Origin: Acidipropionibacterium timonense
GTDB lineage: Bacteria > Actinomycetota > Actinomycetes > Propionibacteriales > Propionibacteriaceae
DNA: 43,837 nucleotides
Assembly (NCBI RefSeq): GCF_900605005.1
Contig: NZ_LR027558.1
Coordinates: 663,145-706,981, forward strand
Direction: 5' to 3'
Positions 35,905 to 43,789 of the stretch are shown here, piece after piece (within the stretch, counting starts at the first letter, position 1; each line of letters starts with the position of its first letter). The translations under genes were made by a program, and so were the position numbers. The notes beneath the pieces were generated by a model, which was given only the letters and a program-made list of their open reading frames with translations, was not told where the DNA came from and made no database searches.

Positions 35905-35978
35905 GTCGGAGAATTCCCGTGAGCGGGGCTTTCGTCCCCGTGTGGGGAACATTGTCGAGCTGGGGGGATTTTCCTGAC
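35905..35978. repeat. 74-base palindromic element, copy A
   Basis: Starts GTCGGAGAATTCCC and ends GGGGGGATTTTCCTGAC, an imperfect terminal inverted repeat. A GTCCCC-GTGT-GGGGAAC region sits in the middle. It aligns without gaps to copy B (54 of 74 positions identical). It lies 33 bases downstream of the minus-strand GNAT stop and 60 bases after the plus-strand terC stop, so it could end transcripts from both sides. Confidence 0.75.
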
Positions 35979-36011
35979 GTTCGTCCGCTCAGCCCAGCGG
36001 CATTCCTGCCC

Positions 36012-36524
36012 TCACGTCGCGCCGTCGTCGGGTCGATCGAGCCGGAACAGGAGGTCGAGGTCGTCGGCGTCGGGGTTCGGCTCGACACCGGTCGACTCGA
36101 ACCCCGCGTTCTCGAGGACCCGTTGGCTGGCCGCGTTGTCGACGTGCACCCGGGTCGTCACGGCCGGGATCCGCAACTCCTCGAAGGCCCAGCGACACAC
36201 GGCCAGGAGCGATCGGGTCGCGACGTGCCGGTCACGGTGGTCCGGGTGGACGAAGTACGAGACGTTCCACCGCTGGTCGACGACCTTGAGGTCGATCCCG
36301 CCGACCAGACCAGTGGCGTCGCGGATCGCCCAGACGTATGAGGTGGGGGAGTCGTCGAGGGAGACCCGGGTGAGGTGGGCACGGCATCGCGCGACGTCGG
36401 GGCGGTGCGGCCAGTCGAACCAGTGGGCGCACTCGTCGTCCTGGCAGGCGCACCAGGCCTCGGCGTCCTCCGGCGAGGGCGGGTCGAGGACGAGCTCGTC
36501 GACGAGGAGCAGGGGGCTGCGCAT
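36012..36524 (-). CDS. GNAT family N-acetyltransferase (RimJ/RimL type)
   Basis: Cytoplasmic acetyltransferase-like protein of 170 residues. The N-terminal part (LLLVDELVLDPPSPEDAEAW) is the RimJ/RimL-style opening. VGGIDLKVV is strand 4, HPDHRDRHVATRSL the acetyl-CoA loop region (a poor match to Q/RxxGxG/A), and NAASQRVLENAGFESTG the well-conserved C-terminal motif. Substrate unknown. ATG 36524 follows the -10 box TATCCT by six bases with no ribosome binding site. The gene is bracketed by copies A and B of the 74-base element. Confidence 0.88.
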   Translation of the reverse strand: MRSPLLLVDELVLDPPSPEDAEAWCACQDDECAHWFDWPHRPDVARCRAHLTRVSLDDSPTSYVWAIRDATGLVGGIDLKVVDQRWNVSYFVHPDHRDRHVATRSLLAVCRWAFEELRIPAVTTRVHVDNAASQRVLENAGFESTGVEPNPDADDLDLLFRLDRPDDGAT

Positions 36525-36530
36525 GGCAGC

Positions 36531-36536
36531 AGGATA
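36531..36536 (-). promoter_or_regulatory. -10 box of the GNAT gene, leaderless arrangement
   Basis: TATCCT on the minus strand ends six bases before the ATG at 36524. The -35 position falls at the edge of palindromic element B. Confidence 0.55.
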
Positions 36537-36558
36537 GGGGTCCGGCCCTGGGCCGCGT

Positions 36559-36632
36559 GTCGGGAAAATCCCCTGAGGTGAGGTTTCCTCCCCTGGCGGG
36601 GAGGATTGCCACGCTGGGGGGATTCTCCCGAC
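36559..36632. repeat. 74-base palindromic element, copy B
   Basis: Starts GTCGGGAAAATCCCC and ends GGGGGGATTCTCCCGAC; the arms pair over about 15 bases with one mismatch. The inner hairpin TCCTCCCC-TGGC-GGGGAGGA is perfect. Same length and orientation as copy A. It lies 35 bases downstream of the minus-strand DUF4386-like stop and just upstream of the GNAT promoter. Confidence 0.8.
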
Positions 36633-36667
36633 ACTTGCCCCACCCCTCCCTGAGCCCGGGCCCCGGA

Positions 36668-37306
36668 TCATCCGCCGTGGAGCCCCCGGACGATGAGATG
36701 GACGGCCAGCGAGATCTCCCAGAGGAAGATCGGCAGGGCGCTCACGGCGATCGGCGTCATGAGTCCGTACAGGAGGGCGAGGTTGTGGGTCGTCGTCACG
36801 AGTGCCCCGGTCAGCCCGAGCAGCGGGATCCACCGGGGCACCATCCTGTGTCGCAGGAGCAACGTGGCGAGCACGGCGGTGTGCACTGGTGCGACCAACC
36901 CGGGGCCGACGAGGAAGGTCCAGTCGTGCACCAGGTGAAGGGCTGCGGTCACGTCCGGCGTGACCCCGGAGCCGCCACGGGCCGCCGGACGGGCGACCGT
37001 CGGGAGAATGGTCACGACCCCGACGAGGATGACGGACGCCTCCAGGGTTCGCAGGGCGGTGTAGGACGCCGCGAGGGTCGGTGCCGCCCGCCGCAGCAGC
37101 GGGTACAGCACGACTCCGGTTCCCACGATGGCCAGGGCCAGCACCACCTCGAGCAGCGCTCCGGTGATGACCGAGGGGCGGTCGGCGAGCGCCGCACGGG
37201 TGTCGAGGGCGGACGAACCGTAGAGGATGACCGCCACGACGGAGGTCACATGGGTGACGAGATAGAGAACTCCGGCGAATCGGTACGGGGTGCGGGTGTC
37301 GGTCAT
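36668..37306 (-). CDS. DUF4386-like membrane protein
   Basis: Predicted integral membrane protein of 212 residues with about six hydrophobic segments. The opening TPYRFAGVLYLVTHVTSVVAV and the later YTALRTLEASVILVGVV match the DUF4386 pattern; no function is known for that family. I chose ATG 37306. ATG 37324 would add six residues. It is transcribed away from the tetR gene, and two palindromic operators lie between them, so it is the likely target of that repressor. Confidence 0.82.
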   Translation of the reverse strand: MTDTRTPYRFAGVLYLVTHVTSVVAVILYGSSALDTRAALADRPSVITGALLEVVLALAIVGTGVVLYPLLRRAAPTLAASYTALRTLEASVILVGVVTILPTVARPAARGGSGVTPDVTAALHLVHDWTFLVGPGLVAPVHTAVLATLLLRHRMVPRWIPLLGLTGALVTTTHNLALLYGLMTPIAVSALPIFLWEISLAVHLIVRGLHGG

Positions 37307-37333
37307 GGTCAGCGTGCCTCGCATCGGGTCTGA

Positions 37334-37350
37334 GGTGTACGACGTACACC
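37334..37350. promoter_or_regulatory. TetR operator O1
   Basis: GGTGTACGACGTACACC is a perfect 17-base palindrome around a central A. It lies 28 bases upstream of the membrane protein start and 54 bases upstream of tetR. Confidence 0.75.
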
Positions 37351-37368
37351 ATCTGGGGCACGACTGTA

Positions 37369-37385
37369 GGTGTACGCTGTACGCC
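37369..37385. promoter_or_regulatory. TetR operator O2
   Basis: GGTGTACGCTGTACGCC has the same GGTGTACG left half as O1 and a degenerate right half, with centres 35 bases apart. It overlaps a possible tetR -10 box, TACGCT (37373-37378), as expected for autorepression. Confidence 0.65.
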
Positions 37386-37403
37386 ACGTCAAGAGGAGGA
37401 CCC

Positions 37404-38102
37404 ATGGCCCCGCGCACACCCTTGTCCCGCCAAGCAGTCCTCGACGCCGCCGTGGCGCTGGCGGACGCGGAGGGACTCGCCTCGGTGAGCATGCGACGGC
37501 TGGGCCAGCAGCTCGACGTCGTCCCGATGGCGCTGTACAAGCACGTCGCGGACAAGGAGGACCTGCTCGACGGCATGGTCGACACGGTGCTCGCCGAGAT
37601 CGGCCGACCCGGATCGACCGAGTCCGACGCCGTCGGTGCGGGCCCGACCTGGCGCAATCGAGTCCGGGGCACGGCCCTGGCTGCGCGTGCGGTGATGCGG
37701 CGTCACCCCTGGGCGCGGCGAGCCATCGAGACCCGGACCCATCGCACTGCAGCGGTGCTCCGGCACATGGAGACGGTGACGAGTCAGCTCCTCGCCGGAG
37801 GGCTGACACCCGACCTGACCCACCACGCCATGCACGCCCTGGGCAATCGGATCTGGGGATTCAGCCCCGAACTCTTCGACGAGTCGACCGCGGCGCCCGC
37901 TCGACGACGACGGCGGTCCGAGTCACTCGACCCCCGTGACTTCCCCGGCATCATGGCGGTGACTACTGACTCGCGGGCGCGTCGCCCCGATGCGACCTCG
38001 TGCGATGAGGACTTCGAGTTCGAGTTCGCGCTCGATCTTGTCCTCGACGGTGTGGAACGGCTCCACCGGGATGGCTGGGACAGCGGCCCCGGGCGGGACT
38101 GA
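37404..38102 (+). CDS. TetR family transcriptional repressor
   Basis: One-component regulator of 232 residues. The N-terminal helix-turn-helix spans about 8-57 (SRQAVLDAAVALADAEGLAS, SMRRLGQQLDVVPMALYKHV). The ligand and dimerisation domain resembles the TetR_C group (ADKEDLLDGMVDTVLAEIG). ATG 37404 has AGAGGAGG just upstream. Two palindromes in the divergent gap suggest it represses itself and the membrane gene on the other strand. Ligand unknown. Confidence 0.9.
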   Translation: MAPRTPLSRQAVLDAAVALADAEGLASVSMRRLGQQLDVVPMALYKHVADKEDLLDGMVDTVLAEIGRPGSTESDAVGAGPTWRNRVRGTALAARAVMRRHPWARRAIETRTHRTAAVLRHMETVTSQLLAGGLTPDLTHHAMHALGNRIWGFSPELFDESTAAPARRRRRSESLDPRDFPGIMAVTTDSRARRPDATSCDEDFEFEFALDLVLDGVERLHRDGWDSGPGRD

Positions 38103-38134
38103 TCCCGGGAACCCTCCTCGCGTCGGGCGACCCC

Positions 38135-38797
38135 TCACCATCCGCGGGCCCGCCACAGGGGCAGGGCGTCGCGTTCGGCACCGAGGGTCGTGGCGTCCCC
38201 GTGCCCGGGGTGGACGACGGTGTCGTCGTGCAGGGGAGCGAAGAGTTTGAGGCAGACCCCGGTGAAGAGGCTGTCGAACTCGCGCGACCCCTCGGTCTTC
38301 CCGACACCACCGGGGAAGAGACAGTCCCCGGACAGGACGTGGTCGGGCCGCCCCTCCCCTCCGCGGACGATGAGGGCGACCGAGCCGCGCGTGTGCCCGA
38401 CGAGCCCGACGACCTCGAGCTCCAGCTGCCCGACCCGCAGCAGGTCACCGTCCCACATGGTCCGACAGCGGACCCCGGTGGACGCCTCGATGGCCTCGGC
38501 GTCCGGCGTCCCGCACCAGGGCTCGGCGCCCGTCTCCTCGACGATCCGGGCCAGTGCCCCGGTGTGGTCCTCATGACGATGGGTCGTGACGACCGCTCCC
38601 AGCGTCCGGTCGTCGATCATCGACCTGAGCCGCCCCGGCTCGGCGGCGGCGTCGACGAGGACGACCGGCCCCTCGGCGGGTCGCAGCAGGTAGGCATTGT
38701 TGTCCATCGGACCGACGGAGACCTTGACGATGTCGAGCCCGTCGCGGACGGGGACGACGAGCGGATCGGCGCCGGGAAAGACGTGGTGGCGAGGCAT
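38135..38797 (-). CDS. Metallo-beta-lactamase fold hydrolase (glyoxalase II-like)
   Basis: Cytoplasmic MBL-fold hydrolase of 220 residues. Metal ligands are visible in THRHEDHTG (the HxHxDH motif), VGHTRGSVAL, LSGDCLF and the C-terminal HPGHGD. This set fits glyoxalase II or mycothiol-related thioester hydrolases. Given the preceding gene, a role in low-molecular-weight thiol metabolism is possible, but that is inference. The ATG has AAGGAG seven bases upstream. It follows the DinB-like gene by 22 bases, so the two form an operon. Convergent with tetR. Confidence 0.87.
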   Translation of the reverse strand: MPRHHVFPGADPLVVPVRDGLDIVKVSVGPMDNNAYLLRPAEGPVVLVDAAAEPGRLRSMIDDRTLGAVVTTHRHEDHTGALARIVEETGAEPWCGTPDAEAIEASTGVRCRTMWDGDLLRVGQLELEVVGLVGHTRGSVALIVRGGEGRPDHVLSGDCLFPGGVGKTEGSREFDSLFTGVCLKLFAPLHDDTVVHPGHGDATTLGAERDALPLWRARGW

Positions 38798-38819
38798 GAC
38801 GGACTCCTTCGGCCGGGGA

Positions 38820-39575
38820 TCAGGACATGAGCGGCAGGGCCAGGCCGTCCACCCCGCGCAGCCCCTGGGCCTCGCCGGCGCAGGTTCGACCCGACAACCA
38901 TCCGGCGAGGACGGCGTCCGGTCCGCTCACCGTCGTGGCGAACCCCGTCCCGCCGATCCGGTCGGTCAGCCCGGAGTCGGTGACGACGTGCAGGGCCGGG
39001 ATGTCGCGGCGGCGCCGCAGCCGGAAGCACACCCACTCGACGAGCACCCGGGCGCTGAGGTCGTCGATCGAGGCCAGATCGAAGCCGACGTCGAGGTCGA
39101 CGTGGTGCAGGAGCACCTCGGCCAGTCGCACCGCCGGCAGGTCGTGGGCGTGGACGACGACGTCGGGCAGGAGAATGACCGGTGTCGCGGGATCGACCTT
39201 CTCGAGGTCGTCGAACCATTCGTGCAACCGCCCGGCGCTGGTGTCCAGATCGATCTGCAGCTCGATACCGGGCCGCTCCGAGCCTCGCTCGATGGCCGTC
39301 GTCCGCTCCTGCTGCGAGTCGTACATCGGCACCGGTGGGCGGTGGTCGACGAGGGCCGAGCAGACCCGCGAGAGGGCGTCGGCCCCGCGCGCCAGATGGG
39401 TCGCGACGTGCGCCCGCGTCCACCCGGGCAGCCGACTCGGCGACTGCCAGTGCTCGTCGGTGATGGCCATGGTGGCGCCGAGCAGACGCTGCGTCGCCTC
39501 GCGTTTGGCGTCACGGACCTGCGCCATGGGCGCGCTCAGACGCAGCCCTGACGAGGAAGGTCGCTCGAGGCTCAT
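38820..39575 (-). CDS. DinB/maleylpyruvate isomerase (mycothiol-dependent) family protein
   Basis: Protein of 251 residues whose first 170 form the MDMPI/DinB-like four-helix domain. [20 protein letters not shown] carries the first conserved His, and [15 protein letters not shown] the metal-binding His pair near residue 180. The rest resembles the C-terminal SCP-2-like part of such proteins ([15 protein letters not shown]). Family members act with mycothiol, the main thiol of actinobacteria; the substrate is unknown. ATG 39575 follows a -10 box by six bases. Divergent from uvrA. Confidence 0.85.
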   Translation of the reverse strand: MSLERPSSSGLRLSAPMAQVRDAKREATQRLLGATMAITDEHWQSPSRLPGWTRAHVATHLARGADALSRVCSALVDHRPPVPMYDSQQERTTAIERGSERPGIELQIDLDTSAGRLHEWFDDLEKVDPATPVILLPDVVVHAHDLPAVRLAEVLLHHVDLDVGFDLASIDDLSARVLVEWVCFRLRRRRDIPALHVVTDSGLTDRIGGTGFATTVSGPDAVLAGWLSGRTCAGEAQGLRGVDGLALPLMS

Positions 39576-39581
39576 GCCCCC

Positions 39582-39587
39582 AACCTA
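39582..39587 (-). promoter_or_regulatory. -10 box of the DinB-like gene, leaderless arrangement
   Basis: TAGGTT on the minus strand ends six bases before the ATG at 39575, without a ribosome binding site. Confidence 0.55.
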
Positions 39588-39630
39588 GTGCCGCGGAAGG
39601 TCTCGGACCAGAACTGTCGTCGCCCGCCCC

Positions 39631-39636
39631 TACGAT
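39631..39636 (+). promoter_or_regulatory. -10 box of uvrA, near-leaderless
   Basis: TACGAT ends eight bases before the GTG at 39645. A single half-site GAAC at 39611 is not enough for a LexA box. Confidence 0.5.
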
Positions 39637-39644
39637 TGCTGCCC

Positions 39645-42491
39645 GTGAGTGGAGATCGCATCGTCGTCCGGGGAGCCCGGGAGCACAACCTGCGCAACGT
39701 CAGCCTCGAGCTGCCGCGGGACGCGCTCATCGTCTTCACCGGCCTGTCCGGTTCGGGCAAGTCGTCGTTGGCCTTCGACACCATCTTCGCCGAGGGCCAA
39801 CGCCGTTACGTCGAGTCCCTGTCGGCCTATGCCCGCCAGTTCCTCGGCCAGATGGACAAGCCCGACGTCGACTTCATCGAGGGGCTGTCGCCGGCGGTCT
39901 CCATCGACCAGAAGTCGACCTCGCGCAACCCCCGGTCGACCGTCGGCACCATCACCGAGATCCACGACTACCTGCGCCTGCTGTGGGCCCGCATCGGCGT
40001 CCCACACTGCCCCGAGTGCGGCGAACCCATCGCCCGTCAGACCCCGCAACAGGTCGTCGACCGGCTGCTGGCCCTCGAGGAGGGCACCCGGTTCCAGGTG
40101 CTCGCCCCGGTCGTGCGTGGCCGCAAGGGTGAGTACGTCGAGCTCTTCCGCCAACTCCTCACCGACGGGTTCACCCGGGTCCGGGTCGACGGTCAGGTCC
40201 ATCGCCTCGGCGAGGTGCCCGCTCTGGACAAGAAGCGCAAACACGACATCGACGTCGTCGTCGACCGGATCTCCGTCAAGCCGTCCACGAAGCAACGGCT
40301 CACCGAATCCGTCGAGACCGCCATGAGACTGGCCGAGGGGGTTGTCGGCATCGACTTCGTCGACCGACCGGCCGATGCCCCCGACCGCGAGCGTCGGTAC
40401 TCCGAGAACATGGCCTGCCCCAATGAGCACGACATCGACATCGACGAGCTCGAGCCGCGCCAGTTCTCCTTCAACGGCCCGTGGGGTGCCTGCCCGGACT
40501 GCTCGGGGCTGGGCACCACCCTCGAGGTCGATCCCGACCTCGTCGTCCCCGACCAACAGGTGAGCCTCGTCGACGGAGCCGTCGCCCCGTGGTCGACGCC
40601 GCAGGTCGCCCGTCACTTCGCGCACGTCTTCGAGGCCCTCGGCAAGGAGCACGGGTTCGACCCGACGGTTCCCTGGGCCGAGCTCAGCCCACAGGTCAAG
40701 GGGCTCATCCTCCACGGTGACGGGGAGCCGGTCATGGTGAGCTACCGCAACCGCTTCGGCCGGGTGCGCAGCTTCTCCCAGAACTACGAGGGGGTGCTGC
40801 ACTACGTACGACGCCGTCATGACGAGGCCGAGACCGACGCCGCCCGCACCCGGTGGGGACAGTACCTCCGCGAGCATCCCTGCCCGTCCTGCCGGGGACG
40901 TCGTCTCAAGCCCTCGAGCCTGGCGGTGACGGTCGCCGGACGCAACATCGCCGAGGTCTCCGACATGTCCATCGGCCAGGCCTCCGAGTTCCTCACCTCC
41001 CTCGAGCTCACCGAACGCCAGGCGATGATCTCCGCCCGGGTCGTCAAGGAGGTGCGGGCACGACTGGCCTTCCTCGTCGACGTCGGCCTGGACTACCTCA
41101 CCCTCTCGAGAGCCGCCGGGTCGCTGTCGGGCGGTGAGGCCCAGCGCATCCGGCTGGCCACCCAGATCGGGTCGGGTCTCGTCGGCGTCCTCTACGTTCT
41201 CGACGAGCCCTCCATCGGTCTGCACCAGCGTGACAACCGCAAGCTCATCGACACCCTCGTGCGCCTGCGCGACATGGGCAACACCCTCATCGTCGTCGAG
41301 CACGACGAGGACACCATCCGGGTCGCCGACTGGGTCGTCGACGTCGGTCCGGGGGCCGGTGAGCACGGTGGGAGGATCGTCGTCTCGGGCACCGTCGACG
41401 AGCTGCTCGCCAGCGAGGAGTCGGTCACCGGCGCCTACCTGTCGGGACGCCGTTCCATCCCGACCCCGGCGGTCCGGCGGCCCCGCACCGGCCGCGACCT
41501 CGTCGTCAAGGGGGCCCGGCAGAACAACCTTCGGAACATCGACGTCGACTTCCCCCTGGGCCAGCTCGTCGTCGTCACCGGGGTGTCCGGGTCGGGCAAG
41601 TCGACCCTCGTCAACCAGATCCTCTACACCTCCCTGGCGGCGCGGATCCACGGTGCCCGCGCGGTACCCGGCAAGCACGAGACGATCACCGGCATCGAGC
41701 AGGTCGACAAGGTCATCCACGTCGACCAGTCGCCCATCGGGCGCACCCCACGGTCGAACCCGGCGACGTACACCGGCGTCTTCGACAAGATCCGCGCCCT
41801 CTTCGCCCAGACCCCCGAGGCCAAGGTGCGCGGCTACCAGCAGGGCCGGTTCTCCTTCAACATCAAGGGTGGCCGCTGCGAGAACTGTCAGGGCGACGGC
41901 ACCATCAAGATCGAGATGAACTTCCTGCCGGACGTCTACGTCCCCTGCGAGGTGTGCCACGGCGCCCGCTACAACCGGGAGACCCTCGACGTCCACTACA
42001 AGGGCAGGACGATCGCCGAGGTGCTCGACATGCCGATCGAGGAGGCGGCCGAGTTCTTCGAGCCCATCTCGTCGATCCACCGGCACCTCAGGACCCTCGT
42101 CGAGGTGGGCCTGGGCTACGTCCGTCTCGGCCAGCCGGCGACGACCCTGTCAGGAGGTGAGGCCCAGCGCGTCAAGCTGGCCTCCGAGCTGCAACGTCGG
42201 TCGACCGGCAGGACCCTCTACGTCCTCGACGAGCCGACGACCGGACTGCACTTCGAGGACATCAACAAGCTCCTCGGGGTGCTCGGGAGGCTCGTCGACC
42301 AGGGCAACTCGGTCATCGTCATCGAACACAACCTCGACGTCATCAAGACGGCCGACTGGATCATCGACATGGGACCCGAGGGCGGCAACGGCGGCGGAAC
42401 GGTCGTCGCCGAGGGCACGCCGGAACAGGTCGCGGCCTGCCCGCAGTCGTACACGGGGCAGTTCCTGGCCGAGATCCTCGACGCCGGCTGA
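39645..42491 (+). CDS. uvrA: Excinuclease ABC subunit UvrA
   Basis: Damage-sensing ATPase of nucleotide excision repair, 948 residues. Two ABC modules: Walker [13 protein letters not shown] and [12 protein letters not shown], signatures [12 protein letters not shown] and [12 protein letters not shown]. Zinc-binding cysteines occur in CPECGE, CPSCRG, and CENCQG with [24 protein letters not shown] is the standard N-terminus, so GTG 39645 is chosen. The frame is open to 39588 but that part is promoter. Upstream, the divergent gene starts only 69 bases away. Confidence 0.97.
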   Translation: MSGDRIVVRGAREHNLRNVSLELPRDALIVFTGLSGSGKSSLAFDTIFAEGQRRYVESLSAYARQFLGQMDKPDVDFIEGLSPAVSIDQKSTSRNPRSTVGTITEIHDYLRLLWARIGVPHCPECGEPIARQTPQQVVDRLLALEEGTRFQVLAPVVRGRKGEYVELFRQLLTDGFTRVRVDGQVHRLGEVPALDKKRKHDIDVVVDRISVKPSTKQRLTESVETAMRLAEGVVGIDFVDRPADAPDRERRYSENMACPNEHDIDIDELEPRQFSFNGPWGACPDCSGLGTTLEVDPDLVVPDQQVSLVDGAVAPWSTPQVARHFAHVFEALGKEHGFDPTVPWAELSPQVKGLILHGDGEPVMVSYRNRFGRVRSFSQNYEGVLHYVRRRHDEAETDAARTRWGQYLREHPCPSCRGRRLKPSSLAVTVAGRNIAEVSDMSIGQASEFLTSLELTERQAMISARVVKEVRARLAFLVDVGLDYLTLSRAAGSLSGGEAQRIRLATQIGSGLVGVLYVLDEPSIGLHQRDNRKLIDTLVRLRDMGNTLIVVEHDEDTIRVADWVVDVGPGAGEHGGRIVVSGTVDELLASEESVTGAYLSGRRSIPTPAVRRPRTGRDLVVKGARQNNLRNIDVDFPLGQLVVVTGVSGSGKSTLVNQILYTSLAARIHGARAVPGKHETITGIEQVDKVIHVDQSPIGRTPRSNPATYTGVFDKIRALFAQTPEAKVRGYQQGRFSFNIKGGRCENCQGDGTIKIEMNFLPDVYVPCEVCHGARYNRETLDVHYKGRTIAEVLDMPIEEAAEFFEPISSIHRHLRTLVEVGLGYVRLGQPATTLSGGEAQRVKLASELQRRSTGRTLYVLDEPTTGLHFEDINKLLGVLGRLVDQGNSVIVIEHNLDVIKTADWIIDMGPEGGNGGGTVVAEGTPEQVAACPQSYTGQFLAEILDAG

Positions 42492-42495
42492 GGGC

Positions 42496-42526
42496 CGGGA
42501 GCTACGGGTCGGGAGCCGTCCCGGGC
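42496..42526. terminator. Possible terminator between uvrA and the Rieske gene
   Basis: CCGGGA...TCCCGG arms with an 18-base centre lie in the 45-base convergent gap. The structure is weak. Confidence 0.3.
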
Positions 42527-42536
42527 AGGGGTGACG

Positions 42537-42944
42537 TCAGGACCCGGAGACGGTGAGCGAGTCGCCGGAGACGGTGACCTTCGCCGCCCCCAGACCGCTC
42601 GTCGCCGGACCCTGGGTCACCGACCCGTCCTTGATCGAGAACCTCGAGCCGTGACAGGGGCAGATGATCGACCCGTCGGTGACGGCGTCGACCTGGCAGC
42701 CGGCATGCGGGCAGACCCGGACGAACCCCTCGAACTGCCCCTTCGTCGGCTGTGTGACGACGAAGTTCGAGCCCTTGATGACCAGGCCCCCGCCCACCGG
42801 CACGTCGGCGGCCTTCGCCGTCGCGGGACCGGTGTGCACATCGTCGGAGTTCTGGTACGAGTTGCAACCGGTGAGCAGGCCGGTCGTGGCCAGGGCAGCC
42901 AGTCCTCCGGCGGTGTGCAGGATCTGTCGGCGGGTCGGTGACAT
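42537..42944 (-). CDS. Rieske [2Fe-2S] protein with Tat/lipoprotein signal
   Basis: Small exported protein of 135 residues. The signal peptide has a twin-arginine start (SPTRRQIL), a hydrophobic stretch and the lipobox LLTGC at about residue 27. It should therefore be folded with its cluster, exported by Tat, and lipidated then cut by LspA. The Rieske ligands are complete: CPHAGC and CPCHGS. It is too small to be the cytochrome bc1 subunit and resembles the soluble Rieske proteins found next to uvrA/uvrC in actinobacteria. The redox partner is unknown. GAGGAGG stands just before the ATG. Confidence 0.9.
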   Translation of the reverse strand: MSPTRRQILHTAGGLAALATTGLLTGCNSYQNSDDVHTGPATAKAADVPVGGGLVIKGSNFVVTQPTKGQFEGFVRVCPHAGCQVDAVTDGSIICPCHGSRFSIKDGSVTQGPATSGLGAAKVTVSGDSLTVSGS

Positions 42945-43007
42945 CTCGTCCTCCTCGGCGGGGTCGTGTCTCGTGGGTCGTTCGGCGTGAAGGGTGGGGG
43001 AGAGGTC

Positions 43008-43754
43008 TCAGCGGGTGCCCGGGTTCCCGGTGGCGAACGCGGTGGCGCCGGTCACCAGGCCGGCGAGCACGAGGTGGTCGACCCGGTTGATCCAGTGCAC
43101 CTCGCAGCGGTCGCCATGCATCTCGACCATCGAGGTCGACGTGTTGGCCAGGTCGAACCACCACGGCTCGGACCCGATGGGGCTGTCGCGCAGCTGGGCC
43201 GCCCGCGCTGGGGCGAGGATCGTCTCGAGGACCAGGGCGCCGATGGCGCCGTGCCCCACATAGGCGACGACGTCGTCGTCCCGGTGCTCGGTGCGCAGCC
43301 ACTCGACGATCCGCGCCGCCCGGTCGACGGCGTGCGCCGGGGTCTCGATCTGCTCGCGGTACCAGCCCTCCTCGGTGATCTCCTCGCCGAGGACCGCCCG
43401 TGGCGTCACGGCCGCGAGAGTCGTGCGGGAGGAACCGGGGTGGGCACGTCGGCCCTGAGGCGTCACCTCGACCGGACCCGGGCGCTCGTGGAGGAAGTCC
43501 CGCACGAGGATCGGCAGGTCGAGCGTCCGGGACACCGGATCGGCGGTCTGCAGGGTGCGCGTCATGGGGGAGGAGTACAGCACCGTCGGCCGCGGTTCGA
43601 CGCCGCCGATCCACTCTCCCAGGGCCTTCGCCTGGGCCAGGCCGAGGTCGGTGAGGGGAGGGTCGGGCAGCCGGTTGGCCTCGTACTCCTCGACCCCGAT
43701 GTCCGCCAGGGAGTTGTTGACGGACTGGCCATGGCGAATGAGGAGCAGGTGCAC
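43008..43754 (-). CDS. Histidine phosphatase family protein (phosphoglycerate mutase-like)
   Basis: Cytoplasmic protein of 248 residues. The catalytic motif LLIRHGQS is at the N-terminus, SSPMTRTLQTA supplies the conserved Arg, and VAYVGHGA holds the second catalytic His. The insert between residues 85 and 130 is longer than in cofactor-dependent phosphoglycerate mutase, so a phosphatase is more likely; substrate unknown. GTG 43754 follows a -10 box by six bases. The Rieske gene lies 63 bases downstream on the same strand with its own ribosome binding site. Divergent from uvrC. Confidence 0.9.
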   Translation of the reverse strand: MHLLLIRHGQSVNNSLADIGVEEYEANRLPDPPLTDLGLAQAKALGEWIGGVEPRPTVLYSSPMTRTLQTADPVSRTLDLPILVRDFLHERPGPVEVTPQGRRAHPGSSRTTLAAVTPRAVLGEEITEEGWYREQIETPAHAVDRAARIVEWLRTEHRDDDVVAYVGHGAIGALVLETILAPARAAQLRDSPIGSEPWWFDLANTSTSMVEMHGDRCEVHWINRVDHLVLAGLVTGATAFATGNPGTR

Positions 43755-43760
43755 GGGACC

Positions 43761-43766
43761 ACCCTA
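43761..43766 (-). promoter_or_regulatory. -10 box of the phosphatase gene, leaderless arrangement
   Basis: TAGGGT on the minus strand ends six bases before the GTG at 43754. Only ten bases separate it from the uvrC -10 box on the other strand. Confidence 0.55.
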
Positions 43767-43776
43767 CCGACGCGCA

Positions 43777-43782
43777 TAGAGT
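43777..43782 (+). promoter_or_regulatory. -10 box of uvrC, leaderless arrangement
   Basis: TAGAGT ends seven bases before the ATG at 43790, with no ribosome binding site. Confidence 0.55.
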
Positions 43783-43789
43783 TCACCCT

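Noticed and set aside
35905-36632. Integron-type attC sites around the GNAT gene
   Set aside because: The palindromic elements lack the AAC/GTT core triplets of attC, and there is no integrase of the IntI type in the window.
39588-39644. LexA (SOS) box before uvrA, and likewise before uvrB and uvrC
   Set aside because: Only a half-site GAAC is present at 39611. No CGAAC-N4-GTTCG palindrome is visible before any of the three genes.
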